Assembly: GCA_033283165.1 (NCBI GenBank) | Contig: JAWMQL010000002.1 | Span: 682,001-746,000, forward strand | DNA from: JAWMQL01 sp033283165 | GTDB lineage: Bacteria > Pseudomonadota > Gammaproteobacteria > Pseudomonadales > Halieaceae | Reading direction: 5' to 3' | DNA: 64,000 bases | In this document: positions 8,464 through 17,194 of the stretch, in pieces | Numbering within the stretch: the stretch's first letter is position 1 | Layout of the letters: each line of letters starts with the position of its first letter | Program-made: the position numbers and the translations under genes | The notes under the pieces: model-generated | Seen by the model: only the letters and a program-made list of their open reading frames with translations | Database searches by the model: none | What the model was told of the DNA's origin: nothing

Positions 8464-10258
8464 GCGCTTTTCCCTACTGCTGTTGCTCTGGTGCTTTGTC
8501 GCGGGAACCCCGGTACTGGCGCAGGAGCCCGCGCCTGAGCCCGAAGCTGCAGTGAAGGAGGTGGAGATAGAAGAAGGCTCCATGCGGCAGCTGATCGAAT
8601 CGACCAAAGAAACGGAAAAACTCCTGCAGGAGAAATCCGAGTCCAACCCGACAGCCCTGCTGACTGGCGAGACGCCTCTGGATGCCATGCTGGGGCTGCT
8701 TGCGGCCGTCAAGGACAGGGATATGAACCGGGCCGGAGAATTCCTGGACATGCGCTACCTGCCGGAGGAGGTACAGGTCTATACGCCGGCGCAACTGATG
8801 GAGGCGCTGAGCCTGGTGTTCAACCAGCAGAATGTATTGCGCGTCAGCGAACTTAGCGACGACCCCCGCGGTCACCAGAACGATGGCCTGCCCAGTTACC
8901 GGGACCTGCTGGGTACCATCAGGCTGGCGACGGAAGACATTCCCATCTACCTGCAACGGGTGCCCGACGGCAAGGGCGGCAAGGTGTGGAAACTGTCCAA
9001 TGCCACGGTGGCGCGTATTCCCGACATGTGGGAAGAACTGGGCTACAGCCCGATCGCCGTCAAGCTCTCCAGAATGCTGCCCGATTTTTCCATCATGGGT
9101 ATGCAGAACTGGCAGGTGCTGGCCACGATACTGTTCCTGCTGATCGGCTGGCCGGTGGCGGCGCTGATAACCAACCTGTTACTGCGCCTGGCCCTGCTCA
9201 TACCAAACAATTTCCCGCGCGGTATCACCCGCTTTTTCCGCTGGCCACTGCGCTTTTTTGTGTTCATTTTCCTCGCCCGCGAGCTGACCGCACAGCTGGG
9301 ACTGTCACTGAAGGCGCGTATTATTCTGGAGTCCAGCGGTGTCGACTACATCGCCGGGACGGTGCTGCTGCTGGGGCTGATGTCGCTGCTGCGGGACTAC
9401 CAGATGCGCAAGATGGAGCATTCTGGCAAGGCGCAATACGCGGCACTGCTCAAGCCGCTCACCACCATCGTCAAGTTCGTGGTGGTCATTATCATCGCGC
9501 TGGTCTGGGCCAACCAGGCCGGTTACAACATGTCCACAGTAATCGCCGGCCTCGGCGTCGGCTCTCTGGCCGTGGCGCTGGCGGCGCAGAAAACCCTGGA
9601 AAACGTGATCGGCGCCGGTACCCTGTACGCGGCCCGGCCGGTCAACCCCGGCGACTTCTGCCGCTTCGGCAATATCGTCGGCACGGTAGAGGAAATCGGT
9701 CTGCGCTCCACACTGATCCGCACCCTCGACCGGACCCTGGTGGTGATTCCCAATGCCGTGTTCTCCTCCCTGGAAGTGGAAAACTTTTCCGTCAGGGACA
9801 GGATACGCTATTACCGCAGGATACACCTGCAGATGGCCAATGCGGATCAGCTCCGCCTGATCCTGGCCGAGGCCCGACGCCTGTTCTACTCCCACCCCCG
9901 GGTCATCCAGGAGAGCGTCAGCGTGCGCCTGGAATCCATAGAGCAGGCCACCGTCATACTGCGCCTGGACGCGGGGGTGGATACCCGCAATTACCAGGAG
10001 TACCTGGCCATCGCAGAGGACCTGAACCTGCGCCTGATCGAGCTGGTGCACGGTGCCGGCGCCGCCTTCAGCGGCCCGGGCCAGGTCCTGCAGGTGCGGG
10101 ACTTCAAGGAGGCCAGCGACCAGGAAATGGCCGCAGTCCAGGCCCGGCTGGCGGCGCTCCGGGGGCGGGATGCCCTGCCCTTTCCGGACTTCACCGCGGA
10201 GGAATTGCAGCAGCTCAAAGGCACCCTGGACTACCCCGAACGGAACACCTCCAGCTGA
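8444..10258 (+). CDS. MscS-family mechanosensitive ion channel with long periplasmic N-terminus
   Basis: 604 residues. The ATG at 8444 gives a clear signal peptide (MKPPRNKRFSLLLLLWCFVA, cleavage near VLAQ), which an upstream in-frame reading inside tatC would not. After a periplasmic region of about 200 residues come several membrane helices (about 220-390), then the MscS pore helix and beta domain: GLGVGSLAVALAAQKTLENV, GTVEEIGLRSTLIRTLDRT and VVIPNAVFSSLEVENFS. Probably an inner-membrane osmotic safety valve or a regulatory channel; the specific stimulus is unknown. Start lies 20 bases inside tatC and its stop overlaps the next gene (TGATG). Confidence 0.88.
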   Translation: MKPPRNKRFSLLLLLWCFVAGTPVLAQEPAPEPEAAVKEVEIEEGSMRQLIESTKETEKLLQEKSESNPTALLTGETPLDAMLGLLAAVKDRDMNRAGEFLDMRYLPEEVQVYTPAQLMEALSLVFNQQNVLRVSELSDDPRGHQNDGLPSYRDLLGTIRLATEDIPIYLQRVPDGKGGKVWKLSNATVARIPDMWEELGYSPIAVKLSRMLPDFSIMGMQNWQVLATILFLLIGWPVAALITNLLLRLALLIPNNFPRGITRFFRWPLRFFVFIFLARELTAQLGLSLKARIILESSGVDYIAGTVLLLGLMSLLRDYQMRKMEHSGKAQYAALLKPLTTIVKFVVVIIIALVWANQAGYNMSTVIAGLGVGSLAVALAAQKTLENVIGAGTLYAARPVNPGDFCRFGNIVGTVEEIGLRSTLIRTLDRTLVVIPNAVFSSLEVENFSVRDRIRYYRRIHLQMANADQLRLILAEARRLFYSHPRVIQESVSVRLESIEQATVILRLDAGVDTRNYQEYLAIAEDLNLRLIELVHGAGAAFSGPGQVLQVRDFKEASDQEMAAVQARLAALRGRDALPFPDFTAEELQQLKGTLDYPERNTSS

Positions 10259-12030
10259 TGGCGAACCACAGGGCCCGCTCGATAGCGCCACTGCGCGGGA
10301 TTATCGGTTTTCTTCGGCCGTACAAGGCACGCCTGGCAATCGCCACCCTGGCCCTGCTGTTTACCGCCGGCGCGACACTGAGCCTGGGCAAGGGCATACA
10401 GGTACTGATCGACCAGGGCTTCGGCAGCGGCACGACCGGGGATCTGCGCGACGCCATCGCCCTGGTGCTGGCCATCGCCGCAGCCATGGCGATCGGGACT
10501 TTCATCCGTTTTTACATGGTGTCCTGGCTGGGCGAACGGGTCAGCGCCGACCTGCGCCGGGCGGTGTTCGACAACATCGTGACCCTGCACCCCGGCTTTT
10601 TCGAGTCCAACCGCTCGGGCGAGATCATGTCCCGCCTGACCACCGACACCACCCTGCTGCAGACCATCATCGGCTCGTCCTTCTCGATGGCACTGCGCTC
10701 CAGCCTGACCCTGGTCGGCGCCCTGGTGATGATGTTTATCACCAATCTCAAGCTGAGCCTGATCATTACCGCCAGTGTCCCACTGGTGTTGTTGCCCATC
10801 CTGTTGTTCGGCCGCCGCGTGCGCAAATTGTCGACCCAGAGCCAGGACAGTATCGCCAGTGTCGGCAGCTACGCCGGCGAAATCATCCAGCACATCAAGG
10901 TGGTGCAGAGTTACACCCAGGAGCAGTTCGAATCCGGCGCCTTTGCCAACGAGGTAGAGCGGGCCTTCGCCATCGCCCGACGCCGCATCCGGCAGCGCTC
11001 TTTGCTGATCTGCGCTGCAATGGTGATGATGTTCGCCGGCCTGGGCGGCATGATGTGGGCGGGCGGCCAGGACGTGATCTCCGGCCAGATGACCGGCGGG
11101 GAACTGGGGGCCTTCGTGTTTTATGCGCTGATGGTGGGCATGGGCTTCGCCACGGTATCCGAGGTGTGGGGGGAACTGCAGCGCGCGGCGGGCGCGGCCG
11201 AGCGGCTGCTGGAACTGATCCATACTGACAGCCTGATCGAGGATTCCGGGGTGACCGGGGTGCACAGGCCCGGCAAACCGGCCAGCATGGCCCTGGAACA
11301 CGTGAACTTCGCCTACCCGACAAGGCCGGAGCAACTGGCCCTGAAGGACTTCAGCCTGACCATCGAGGCGGGCCGGAGCCTGGCCCTGGTCGGTCCGTCG
11401 GGCGCCGGCAAATCCACCGTGTTCGAATTGTTACAGCGGTTTTATGAGCCGCAGCGTGGCCGGATCACCCTGGACGGGCGCGACATCTCCGAACTGGGCC
11501 TGGCCTACCTGCGCGGCCGAATGGCCCTGGTGCCCCAGCAGCCCGCCCTGTTCACCGCCGACGTACGCTACAACATTGCCTACGGCAGGCCGGAGGCGGG
11601 CATGGCGGAAATTGAGGCAGCCGCGCGGGCCGCCCACGCCCACGATTTCATCAGCGCGCTGCCGGAGGGCTACAGCAGCCACCTGGGGGAACAGGGTGTG
11701 CGCCTGTCCGGAGGCCAGCGCCAGCGTATCGCCCTGGCCCGGGCCTTTCTCAATGATCCCGATATCCTGTTACTGGACGAAGCCACCAGCGCCCTGGATA
11801 CCCAGAGCGAATACGAGGTACAGCAGGCTCTGGAGAAACTGATGCAGGGCCGTACCACCGTCATCATCGCCCACCGCCTGTCCACCATCCTGCACGCCGA
11901 TACGATCGCGGTGCTGGAAGAGGGCAGGCTGATCGCCACGGGTACCCACCAGAGCCTGCTGCAGAGCTGTGAGTTATACGCCCGGCTGGCCCGGCTGCAA
12001 TTCCGCGAAGAGCAGCGGGCGGCGGGCTGA
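10258..12030 (+). CDS. MsbA-like ABC exporter, fused permease and ATPase
   Basis: 590-residue half-transporter: six-helix type-1 exporter domain (about residues 1-330) followed by an ATPase with Walker A GPSGAGKST, Q-loop region, LSGGQRQRIALARA signature, Walker B DILLLDEATSALD and H-loop IAHRLST. It resembles lipid/drug exporters of the MsbA/LmrA group; the substrate cannot be told from sequence. True MsbA is usually linked to lpxK, absent here, so this is probably a paralogue. ATG overlaps the stop of the MscS gene, suggesting coupled expression. Confidence 0.9.
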   Translation: MANHRARSIAPLRGIIGFLRPYKARLAIATLALLFTAGATLSLGKGIQVLIDQGFGSGTTGDLRDAIALVLAIAAAMAIGTFIRFYMVSWLGERVSADLRRAVFDNIVTLHPGFFESNRSGEIMSRLTTDTTLLQTIIGSSFSMALRSSLTLVGALVMMFITNLKLSLIITASVPLVLLPILLFGRRVRKLSTQSQDSIASVGSYAGEIIQHIKVVQSYTQEQFESGAFANEVERAFAIARRRIRQRSLLICAAMVMMFAGLGGMMWAGGQDVISGQMTGGELGAFVFYALMVGMGFATVSEVWGELQRAAGAAERLLELIHTDSLIEDSGVTGVHRPGKPASMALEHVNFAYPTRPEQLALKDFSLTIEAGRSLALVGPSGAGKSTVFELLQRFYEPQRGRITLDGRDISELGLAYLRGRMALVPQQPALFTADVRYNIAYGRPEAGMAEIEAAARAAHAHDFISALPEGYSSHLGEQGVRLSGGQRQRIALARAFLNDPDILLLDEATSALDTQSEYEVQQALEKLMQGRTTVIIAHRLSTILHADTIAVLEEGRLIATGTHQSLLQSCELYARLARLQFREEQRAAG

Positions 12031-12114
12031 CAGGGCGGCCGGGTTTGCCAGCCGCCGCTGCGGTACACGCGGAAAGTTTGGGAGCCTTGGTACGCGACAG
12101 GTCCAGCAGTCTGT

Positions 12115-13239
12115 TCAGCGTGGCTCCAGGTTGCGGTCCATCATACGGAGACGGTCTTTGCGCTCCTGGTTGACCCGGGACAGATCCTCGAGGGCATCGC
12201 GGGATATCTCCACCATTTCACCCAGCAGGGCGAAGCCGAGGCGCGTGTTGTTGGCTGCCGAGCGCAGCGCGCCGCTCACCGGGTTTTCCTTCAGGTAGTC
12301 GCGGGAGTCATCCAGCGCCGCGCGCAGGTGCTCGCCGGTGGTGTTGCGGCAGGAATCCATGGCCATGGACATGACCTCCAGCGCCTCCATCAGGGCCTCC
12401 AGCCCGATCCACTCGGCCATGGTGCCGCGTTCCACGCTGCGCCGGATACCGCGCCGCAGCTTGCGCGCCATGTTCCGGAACTCCCGGTCCACACGGCCGC
12501 CGAACACCGGATCCGACACCGGCTTCAGCAGGTCCTCATCCGCCAGATCACGCCAGTCGGCGGTTCTGAGCACCTGTTCCACCTGGGGGAAAACCACCGT
12601 TTCCTCGGTGTTCATGTGACGGTACAGGGCGTCCACGTAGTTGCGCCCGCCCTTGACCACCTCGGCGCCGCTGGCGCGACCTTCGCGCCAGGCCTCGATC
12701 GTCTTGAGCAGGGCCCGGCCATCGGCGGCCATTTTGTCGTGTTCGCGCTGCAGGCTGTCGACATTGTCACCCGCGTTCGCGTCGAGCTCGGCGACCCGGC
12801 CGTAGACCAGGTCTTCTCGCGGGTGGTGGTAGCGGTCCGGCCAGCTGATCATGTAATCCATGATCTCGTACACGACGTGGGTATCCACCAGGCCACCCCG
12901 TTCGATAGCCGCCAGCTGCTCCTTGAACAGTTCCATGATGCTGGCCATGTGCTTGTGCTCGGCCCGCAGGGCCGCCATCAGGGGTTGCTCCAGTTTCCTG
13001 CGTCCCCCGGGTGCCTCGCGCTTGCCGGATGCGCCGGTCGCGGCGGATTTCACCTTGTCGGCCCGTTTTTTTGCACTGGCAGTTCCCGCCCCGGTCTTCG
13101 CCTTGCGCCGGGGGCTTGCCTTGCCTTTTGGTGCCACCTTGCCTTTCGGTGCCGCCTTGCTTTTCGGCGTTGCCCTGCCTTTGGCAGTGCTCTTGCCGGG
13201 AGATTTCGCCCCGGCGGCTTTCTTCGCGGGTGCGGCCAC
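12115..13239 (-). CDS. Hemerythrin-domain protein with histone-H1-like Lys/Ala/Pro tail
   Basis: 374 residues in two parts. Residues 1-85 are a low-complexity basic tail of repeated AxPKxKA-type units, like the C-terminal tails of H1-like bacterial proteins (AlgP, HctB). From about residue 85 the protein is helical with hemerythrin-like iron ligands: AEHKHMASIM, YHHPREDLVY, LQREHDKMA and RHMNTEETVVFP. A second helical part (about 250-374) is unassigned. Hemerythrins bind a di-iron centre and oxygen or nitric oxide; the tail would be expected to bind nucleic acid. Sits alone, convergent to the ABC exporter. Confidence 0.82.
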   Translation of the reverse strand: MAAPAKKAAGAKSPGKSTAKGRATPKSKAAPKGKVAPKGKASPRRKAKTGAGTASAKKRADKVKSAATGASGKREAPGGRRKLEQPLMAALRAEHKHMASIMELFKEQLAAIERGGLVDTHVVYEIMDYMISWPDRYHHPREDLVYGRVAELDANAGDNVDSLQREHDKMAADGRALLKTIEAWREGRASGAEVVKGGRNYVDALYRHMNTEETVVFPQVEQVLRTADWRDLADEDLLKPVSDPVFGGRVDREFRNMARKLRRGIRRSVERGTMAEWIGLEALMEALEVMSMAMDSCRNTTGEHLRAALDDSRDYLKENPVSGALRSAANNTRLGFALLGEMVEISRDALEDLSRVNQERKDRLRMMDRNLEPR

Positions 13240-13326
13240 GATGCACCTCCTGTCAGTCGGTTTTCAGCCCAGTACCGCTTGAGAGTAGCCGCGCCCGGAG
13301 GGCGGGTCATTGATCCTGCTCATGGA

Positions 13327-13387
13327 AATTCGGGGACAGTTTACTTAATTATGGCAGTGCACGAATTAAGTGCACTGTCCCCGAATT
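13327..13387. repeat. 61-bp imperfect palindrome with AATTCGGGGACAGT arms
   Basis: Perfect 14-bp outer arms (13327-13340 and 13374-13387) and 8-bp inner arms (ACTTAATT at 13343-13350, AATTAAGT at 13364-13371), separated by one 2-base mismatch, enclose a 13-base loop containing GTGCAC. The right arm ends one base after the pntB stop codon. The arm sequence resembles elements that recur in many proteobacteria, often next to REP-associated tyrosine transposases; no transposase gene is nearby. It could also serve as a terminator-like 3' structure for pntB. Confidence 0.8.
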
Positions 13388-13388
13388 A

Positions 13389-14741
13389 TTAGCTGAACTC
13401 GCGAATGAGCCCGCCGATGGATTCCTTGGCGTCACCGAACAGCATCCGCGTATTGTCCTTGTAGAACAGCGGGTTCTCGATGCCGGCAAAACCGGCCGCC
13501 ATGGACCTCTTCAGCACGAACACGGTGCGGGCCTGGTCGACATTGATAATCGGCATGCCGTAGATCGGGCTGCCCTCGTTCTCCCGCGCCGCCGGGTTGA
13601 CCACGTCGTTGGCGCCGATCACGATCGCCACGTCCACGGTTTCCATACGCGGGTTGATGTCGTCCATCTCCAGCAACTGGTCATAGGGCACGTCGGCTTC
13701 CGCCAACAATACATTCATGTGCCCGGGCATACGCCCGGCCACCGGGTGAATACCGAAATTCACCTCGGCGCCGTTGTGCTCCAGCAATTCGCACAGTTCC
13801 TTCACCACGTGCTGGGCCTGGGCCACCGCCATGCCATAGCCCGGGATCACGGCCACGCTGGACGCGGCTTCCAGCACGTAATAGGCGTCTTCCACGCTGA
13901 TCGGCTTGATCTCGCCCTCGACCACCGTCGTATCCTGCTTGCCGCTGCCGAAGCCGGAGAACAGCACGTTGGACAGGGACCGGTTCATCGCCTTGCACAT
14001 GATCCGGGTCAGGATGATGCCCGAGGCACCCACCAGGGAACCGGCCACGATCAGGATATTGTTGTCCACCGCGAAGCCCGCGGCGCACGCGGCCAGGCCG
14101 GAGTAGGAGTTCAACAGGGAAATCACCACCGGCATGTCGGCGCCGCCGATGGGAATCACCGCCATGACCCCGAACACCAGGGACAGGCAAATCACCAGGT
14201 ACAGCCAGTGGATCGCGGTCGGGTCCAGGCAGAACATCACGGCGCCGCCCAGGATACCCAGTACGATCAGGCTGTTGACCACCTGCTGGCCGCTGAACAG
14301 CACCGCCCCGGAACCGATGGTCTCGCTCAACTTGCCGTAGGCCACCAGGGAGCCGGTAAACGTCAGGCCGCCGATCAGGATCGACAGCACGATGGTGATC
14401 AGGGTGAAGGTATCCGCCCCCGGTGTGAGGGCAGCTGCACCCACCAGCAGGGAAGCCATGCCGCCAAAACCGTTGAACAGCGCCACCATCTCGGGCATGG
14501 CGGTCATCTGCACCATGCGCGCGGCAGCCGCGCCGACCGCGCCGCCCACCACGACCCCGAGCAGAATCCACTGGTACTCGACAATGCCCTGGTCCAGCAG
14601 GGCCGCCACGACCGCCACCAGCATGCCCACGGATGAGATCATATTGCCCCGCCGGGCCGTGGCGGGAGAGCCCAGTTGCTTCAGGCCCAGGATAAACAGC
14701 GCGGCCGCTGCCACGTAGGCGAACTGAATCACATTCTCCAT
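13389..14741 (-). CDS. pntB: NAD(P) transhydrogenase subunit beta
   Basis: 450 residues: eight to nine N-terminal membrane helices (domain II part) and a cytoplasmic NADP(H)-binding domain III at the C-terminus, recognised by VIPGYGMAVAQAQH and IVIGANDVVNPAA. With PntAA and PntAB it uses the proton gradient to drive hydride transfer from NADH to NADP+, supplying NADPH. Last gene of a three-gene operon; five bases separate it from pntAB. The 61-bp palindrome follows its stop. Confidence 0.97.
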   Translation of the reverse strand: MENVIQFAYVAAAALFILGLKQLGSPATARRGNMISSVGMLVAVVAALLDQGIVEYQWILLGVVVGGAVGAAAARMVQMTAMPEMVALFNGFGGMASLLVGAAALTPGADTFTLITIVLSILIGGLTFTGSLVAYGKLSETIGSGAVLFSGQQVVNSLIVLGILGGAVMFCLDPTAIHWLYLVICLSLVFGVMAVIPIGGADMPVVISLLNSYSGLAACAAGFAVDNNILIVAGSLVGASGIILTRIMCKAMNRSLSNVLFSGFGSGKQDTTVVEGEIKPISVEDAYYVLEAASSVAVIPGYGMAVAQAQHVVKELCELLEHNGAEVNFGIHPVAGRMPGHMNVLLAEADVPYDQLLEMDDINPRMETVDVAIVIGANDVVNPAARENEGSPIYGMPIINVDQARTVFVLKRSMAAGFAGIENPLFYKDNTRMLFGDAKESIGGLIREFS

Positions 14742-14746
14742 GGCGC

Positions 14747-15034
14747 TCAGCCCTCCTTCTTCTTGAACATGGCGAGCATGCGATCAGTTACCAGGTAACC
14801 GCCTACCACGTTGATCGAGGCCAACGCCACCGCGCCGGCACCCAGCCAGTTGGCCAGGTCCTGCTGGCCGGTACCGGCCAGGCTCACCGCACCCACCAGG
14901 GTGATACCGGAAATCGCGTTCGAGCCCGACATCAGCGGGGTGTGCAGGGTGGCGGGTACCTTGTTGATCAATTCGAAGCCCAGAAAGATGGACAGCATGA
15001 GGATAAAGGTCAGGAATGCTTCTGCGGGTATCAT
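14747..15034 (-). CDS. pntAB: NAD(P) transhydrogenase subunit alpha-2 (membrane part)
   Basis: 95 residues with three membrane helices: the short membrane subunit of the split alpha chain (TPLMSGSNAISGITLVGA is the family signature). The start ATG at 15034 is preceded by GGAGGGTCCTGAG; the longer in-frame reading overlaps pntAA and reads as a shadow. Separate alpha-1/alpha-2 genes are the Rhodospirillum/Pseudomonas organisation rather than the fused E. coli PntA. Confidence 0.95.
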   Translation of the reverse strand: MIPAEAFLTFILMLSIFLGFELINKVPATLHTPLMSGSNAISGITLVGAVSLAGTGQQDLANWLGAGAVALASINVVGGYLVTDRMLAMFKKKEG

Positions 15035-15035
15035 C

Positions 15036-16178
15036 TCAGGACCCTCCTTCCAGGATATTCTTGATGGTGTCGTTGACCACCTCACCGCCATGGGTGATGA
15101 TGCAGCCGGACAGAATGTCGTCGCTGAAATCGACGTTGAACAGCTTGTGCTCCGTATCCCAGCTGTCTTCCACCAGGTTGAACAGGTTGGAGCCGTACAT
15201 CTGGCTGGCATCTACCGCCACTTCGGCGGCCCAGTTACCGGTGCCGATGATGGTAACGCCGCTCCATTCCACTGTTTCACCGGGACGCGAACCCTCCACG
15301 TTGCCGCCGGTCTCTGCCGCCATATCGACGATCACCGAACCGGTCTGCATGCCCTCGATCATGTCCCGGGTGACCAGCACCGGCGGCTTGCGGCCGAACA
15401 CCTGGGCGGTGGTAATAACCACGTCGGACCTGGCTATCACGTCCTTCTGCGCCTGGCGCTGCATCTCGATCTGTTCCGGGGTCAGTTCCCTGGCATAGCC
15501 ACCAGCGGTCTCACCGGTTTCCCCCAGGTCGATCTCGAGGAACTTGGCGCCCAGTGATTCCACCTGCTCCGCAACCACGGGCCGGGTATCGAAGGCGGTT
15601 ACCTTGGCACCGAGGCGCTTGGCGGTCGCAATGGCCTGCAGGCCCGCCACACCGGCGCCGATGACAAACACATTGGCGGGCTTCAGGGTCCCGGCCGGGG
15701 TCATCATCATGGGGAAGATCCGGGGTAACTCCCGCGCGGCGTTCAGCACCATCACGTAGCCGGCGAGGCTGGCCTGGGAGCTGAGGGCGTCCATTTTCTG
15801 GCTGCGCGTGGTGCGCGGGATCATCTCCATGGAGATCGCCGTTACACCCTGCTCCTGCATGGCCCGGACCAGTTCGTGTTCGTTGAACGGGTCGAGAAAG
15901 CTGATGTGGATGCAGCCCCGCTTCATCAGGGCCACCTCTTCCAGCGACGGCTTGTGAATACGCAACAGGATATCGGCGCCAGCGATCAACTCGCGCCGAT
16001 CATCGGCGACACTGGCACCCGCCTCGCGAAAATCCTCGTCGGTGAAACCGCAGGATGCGCCCATACCGGATTCTATGACCAGATCCGCTCCCAACTGGCA
16101 CAGTTTCTTGGCCGTCTCCGGGGTGATCGGCACCCGGGTTTCACCCGGGCGGGTCTCTCTTGGAACAGCGATTCGCAT
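15036..16178 (-). CDS. pntAA: NAD(P) transhydrogenase subunit alpha-1 (NAD-binding)
   Basis: 380-residue soluble domain I of proton-translocating transhydrogenase, related to alanine dehydrogenase. Visible: MRIAVPRETRPGETRVPITP start, the Rossmann glycine loop IGAGVAGLQAIATAKRLGA and the ARSDVVITTAQVFGRKPP block. First gene of pntAA-pntAB-pntB; one base separates its stop from the pntAB start. Confidence 0.97.
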   Translation of the reverse strand: MRIAVPRETRPGETRVPITPETAKKLCQLGADLVIESGMGASCGFTDEDFREAGASVADDRRELIAGADILLRIHKPSLEEVALMKRGCIHISFLDPFNEHELVRAMQEQGVTAISMEMIPRTTRSQKMDALSSQASLAGYVMVLNAARELPRIFPMMMTPAGTLKPANVFVIGAGVAGLQAIATAKRLGAKVTAFDTRPVVAEQVESLGAKFLEIDLGETGETAGGYARELTPEQIEMQRQAQKDVIARSDVVITTAQVFGRKPPVLVTRDMIEGMQTGSVIVDMAAETGGNVEGSRPGETVEWSGVTIIGTGNWAAEVAVDASQMYGSNLFNLVEDSWDTEHKLFNVDFSDDILSGCIITHGGEVVNDTIKNILEGGS

Positions 16179-16470
16179 GGTGGAGTTCCCCTACCTTGTA
16201 TTTCGTTGCTTTGATGGTGGCGGATATCACCACTCGAAAAGGCTTCTACGGGCCTTTGTATGCTTGTCCGGCAACCAGGCAAAGCCGGGGCAGCGCCGCA
16301 CTTTACCACAGCTCAAATAGTCTCGGTATTATGACCACTATTCACAGAACAAATAGCGAAGATAGCAATAATCACCAGAACGTATTGGTTGCGGGCCTCA
16401 CTGTAGCGCCATCTCCGCCCACGGCAATCACCGCAGGGCGCACACGGGCGCTAATCGATTAACCACCGGG
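16179..16470. other. Intergenic region upstream of pntAA
   Basis: About 290 bases between the pntAA start and the terminator of the chrR operon. It is more AT-rich than the genes around it and must hold the pntAA promoter (reading leftwards), but I could not pick a convincing -35/-10 pair. No credible reading frame. Confidence 0.4.
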
Positions 16471-16502
16471 CAAAAAAAAGCCCCGCCTTGAACAGGCGGG
16501 GC
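16471..16502 (-). terminator. Rho-independent terminator of rpoE-chrR
   Basis: Read on the minus strand: a perfect 9-bp stem (GCCCCGCCT/AGGCGGGGC, 16494-16502 with 16480-16488), 5-base loop, then eight T residues (16472-16479). It lies 34 bases beyond the chrR stop. Confidence 0.92.
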
Positions 16503-16536
16503 CAATCGGTGCGAGGGTCACCGAGACCTGGGATTC

Positions 16537-17190
16537 TCAACCCGGCTGCAGGCGCAGGAAGGGGTTCATCCAGCGATGCTTCCAGCCGGTAAACTTCAGG
16601 GGCGCGTCCAGCACCGCCAGGCAGATGCAGTCCTCGGACTGCAGGGCCGTGGGCGCGTGGATATCATCGCCGGAACGGAACAGGAAATCGCCCTGGTGGT
16701 AGCTGCCGTCGGCATCGGAAAAGCCGCCCTGCAGGACCAGGGTCATCTCCGACCCGTGGTGGGTATGCTCGGGAATACGGCCGCCCGCCTTGATATGGTA
16801 CAGGGCCACCTCGTGGGCAGGGTCCCCGGTCTGCAGGCGGCTGACGCGCAGGGAATCCGTGACCTTTTTCCAGGCCAGCTCGCTGAAGTCGCCGTTCATC
16901 AACCGCTGCAGGAGGGCCGGCACCCGACCCACCGCGCTGTCGTCACGGACAAAACCCAACGGCGGCAGTTCGTCCAGGCGCGCCAGCACCTTGTCCAGCA
17001 GGGCGTCGCCCACCGGCAGGCCCTCCTGGGTCTCGAACAGGGCGGCGCCGAGGTCCTGTAATTGGCTGACACTGCGCCGGCACTGCTCGCAATAGTGCAG
17101 GTGGGCCGAAATACAGGTGGACTCGGCCAGTGACAGGGTTCCCGCGGCGTGCTCGGTCAGCAGGTCGTGGGCGGGATGAAATTTACTCAT
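16537..17190 (-). CDS. chrR: ChrR-type zinc anti-sigma factor with cupin domain
   Basis: 217 residues in two domains. The N-terminal zinc anti-sigma domain has an H-x3-C-x2-C ligand set (H30, C34, C37) with further histidines near residues 5-8. The C-terminal cupin (about 105-200) has the PEHTHHGSEMT metal-binding histidines and glutamate and a second GDDIHAPTA histidine. In Rhodobacter sphaeroides ChrR holds RpoE inactive and releases it on singlet-oxygen or organic-peroxide signals. It starts four bases after the sigma factor gene and is followed by a strong terminator, so the two form an operon. Confidence 0.93.
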   Translation of the reverse strand: MSKFHPAHDLLTEHAAGTLSLAESTCISAHLHYCEQCRRSVSQLQDLGAALFETQEGLPVGDALLDKVLARLDELPPLGFVRDDSAVGRVPALLQRLMNGDFSELAWKKVTDSLRVSRLQTGDPAHEVALYHIKAGGRIPEHTHHGSEMTLVLQGGFSDADGSYHQGDFLFRSGDDIHAPTALQSEDCICLAVLDAPLKFTGWKHRWMNPFLRLQPG

Positions 17191-17194
17191 GGTT

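Noticed and set aside
8986..10257. Long N-terminal extension of the ABC exporter frame
   Set aside because: It reads the MscS gene in another frame; ATG 10258 gives the normal exporter start.
12328..13392. 354-codon plus-strand frame opposite the hemerythrin gene
   Set aside because: No recognised features; the minus-strand frame has clear hemerythrin ligands and a ribosome-site start.
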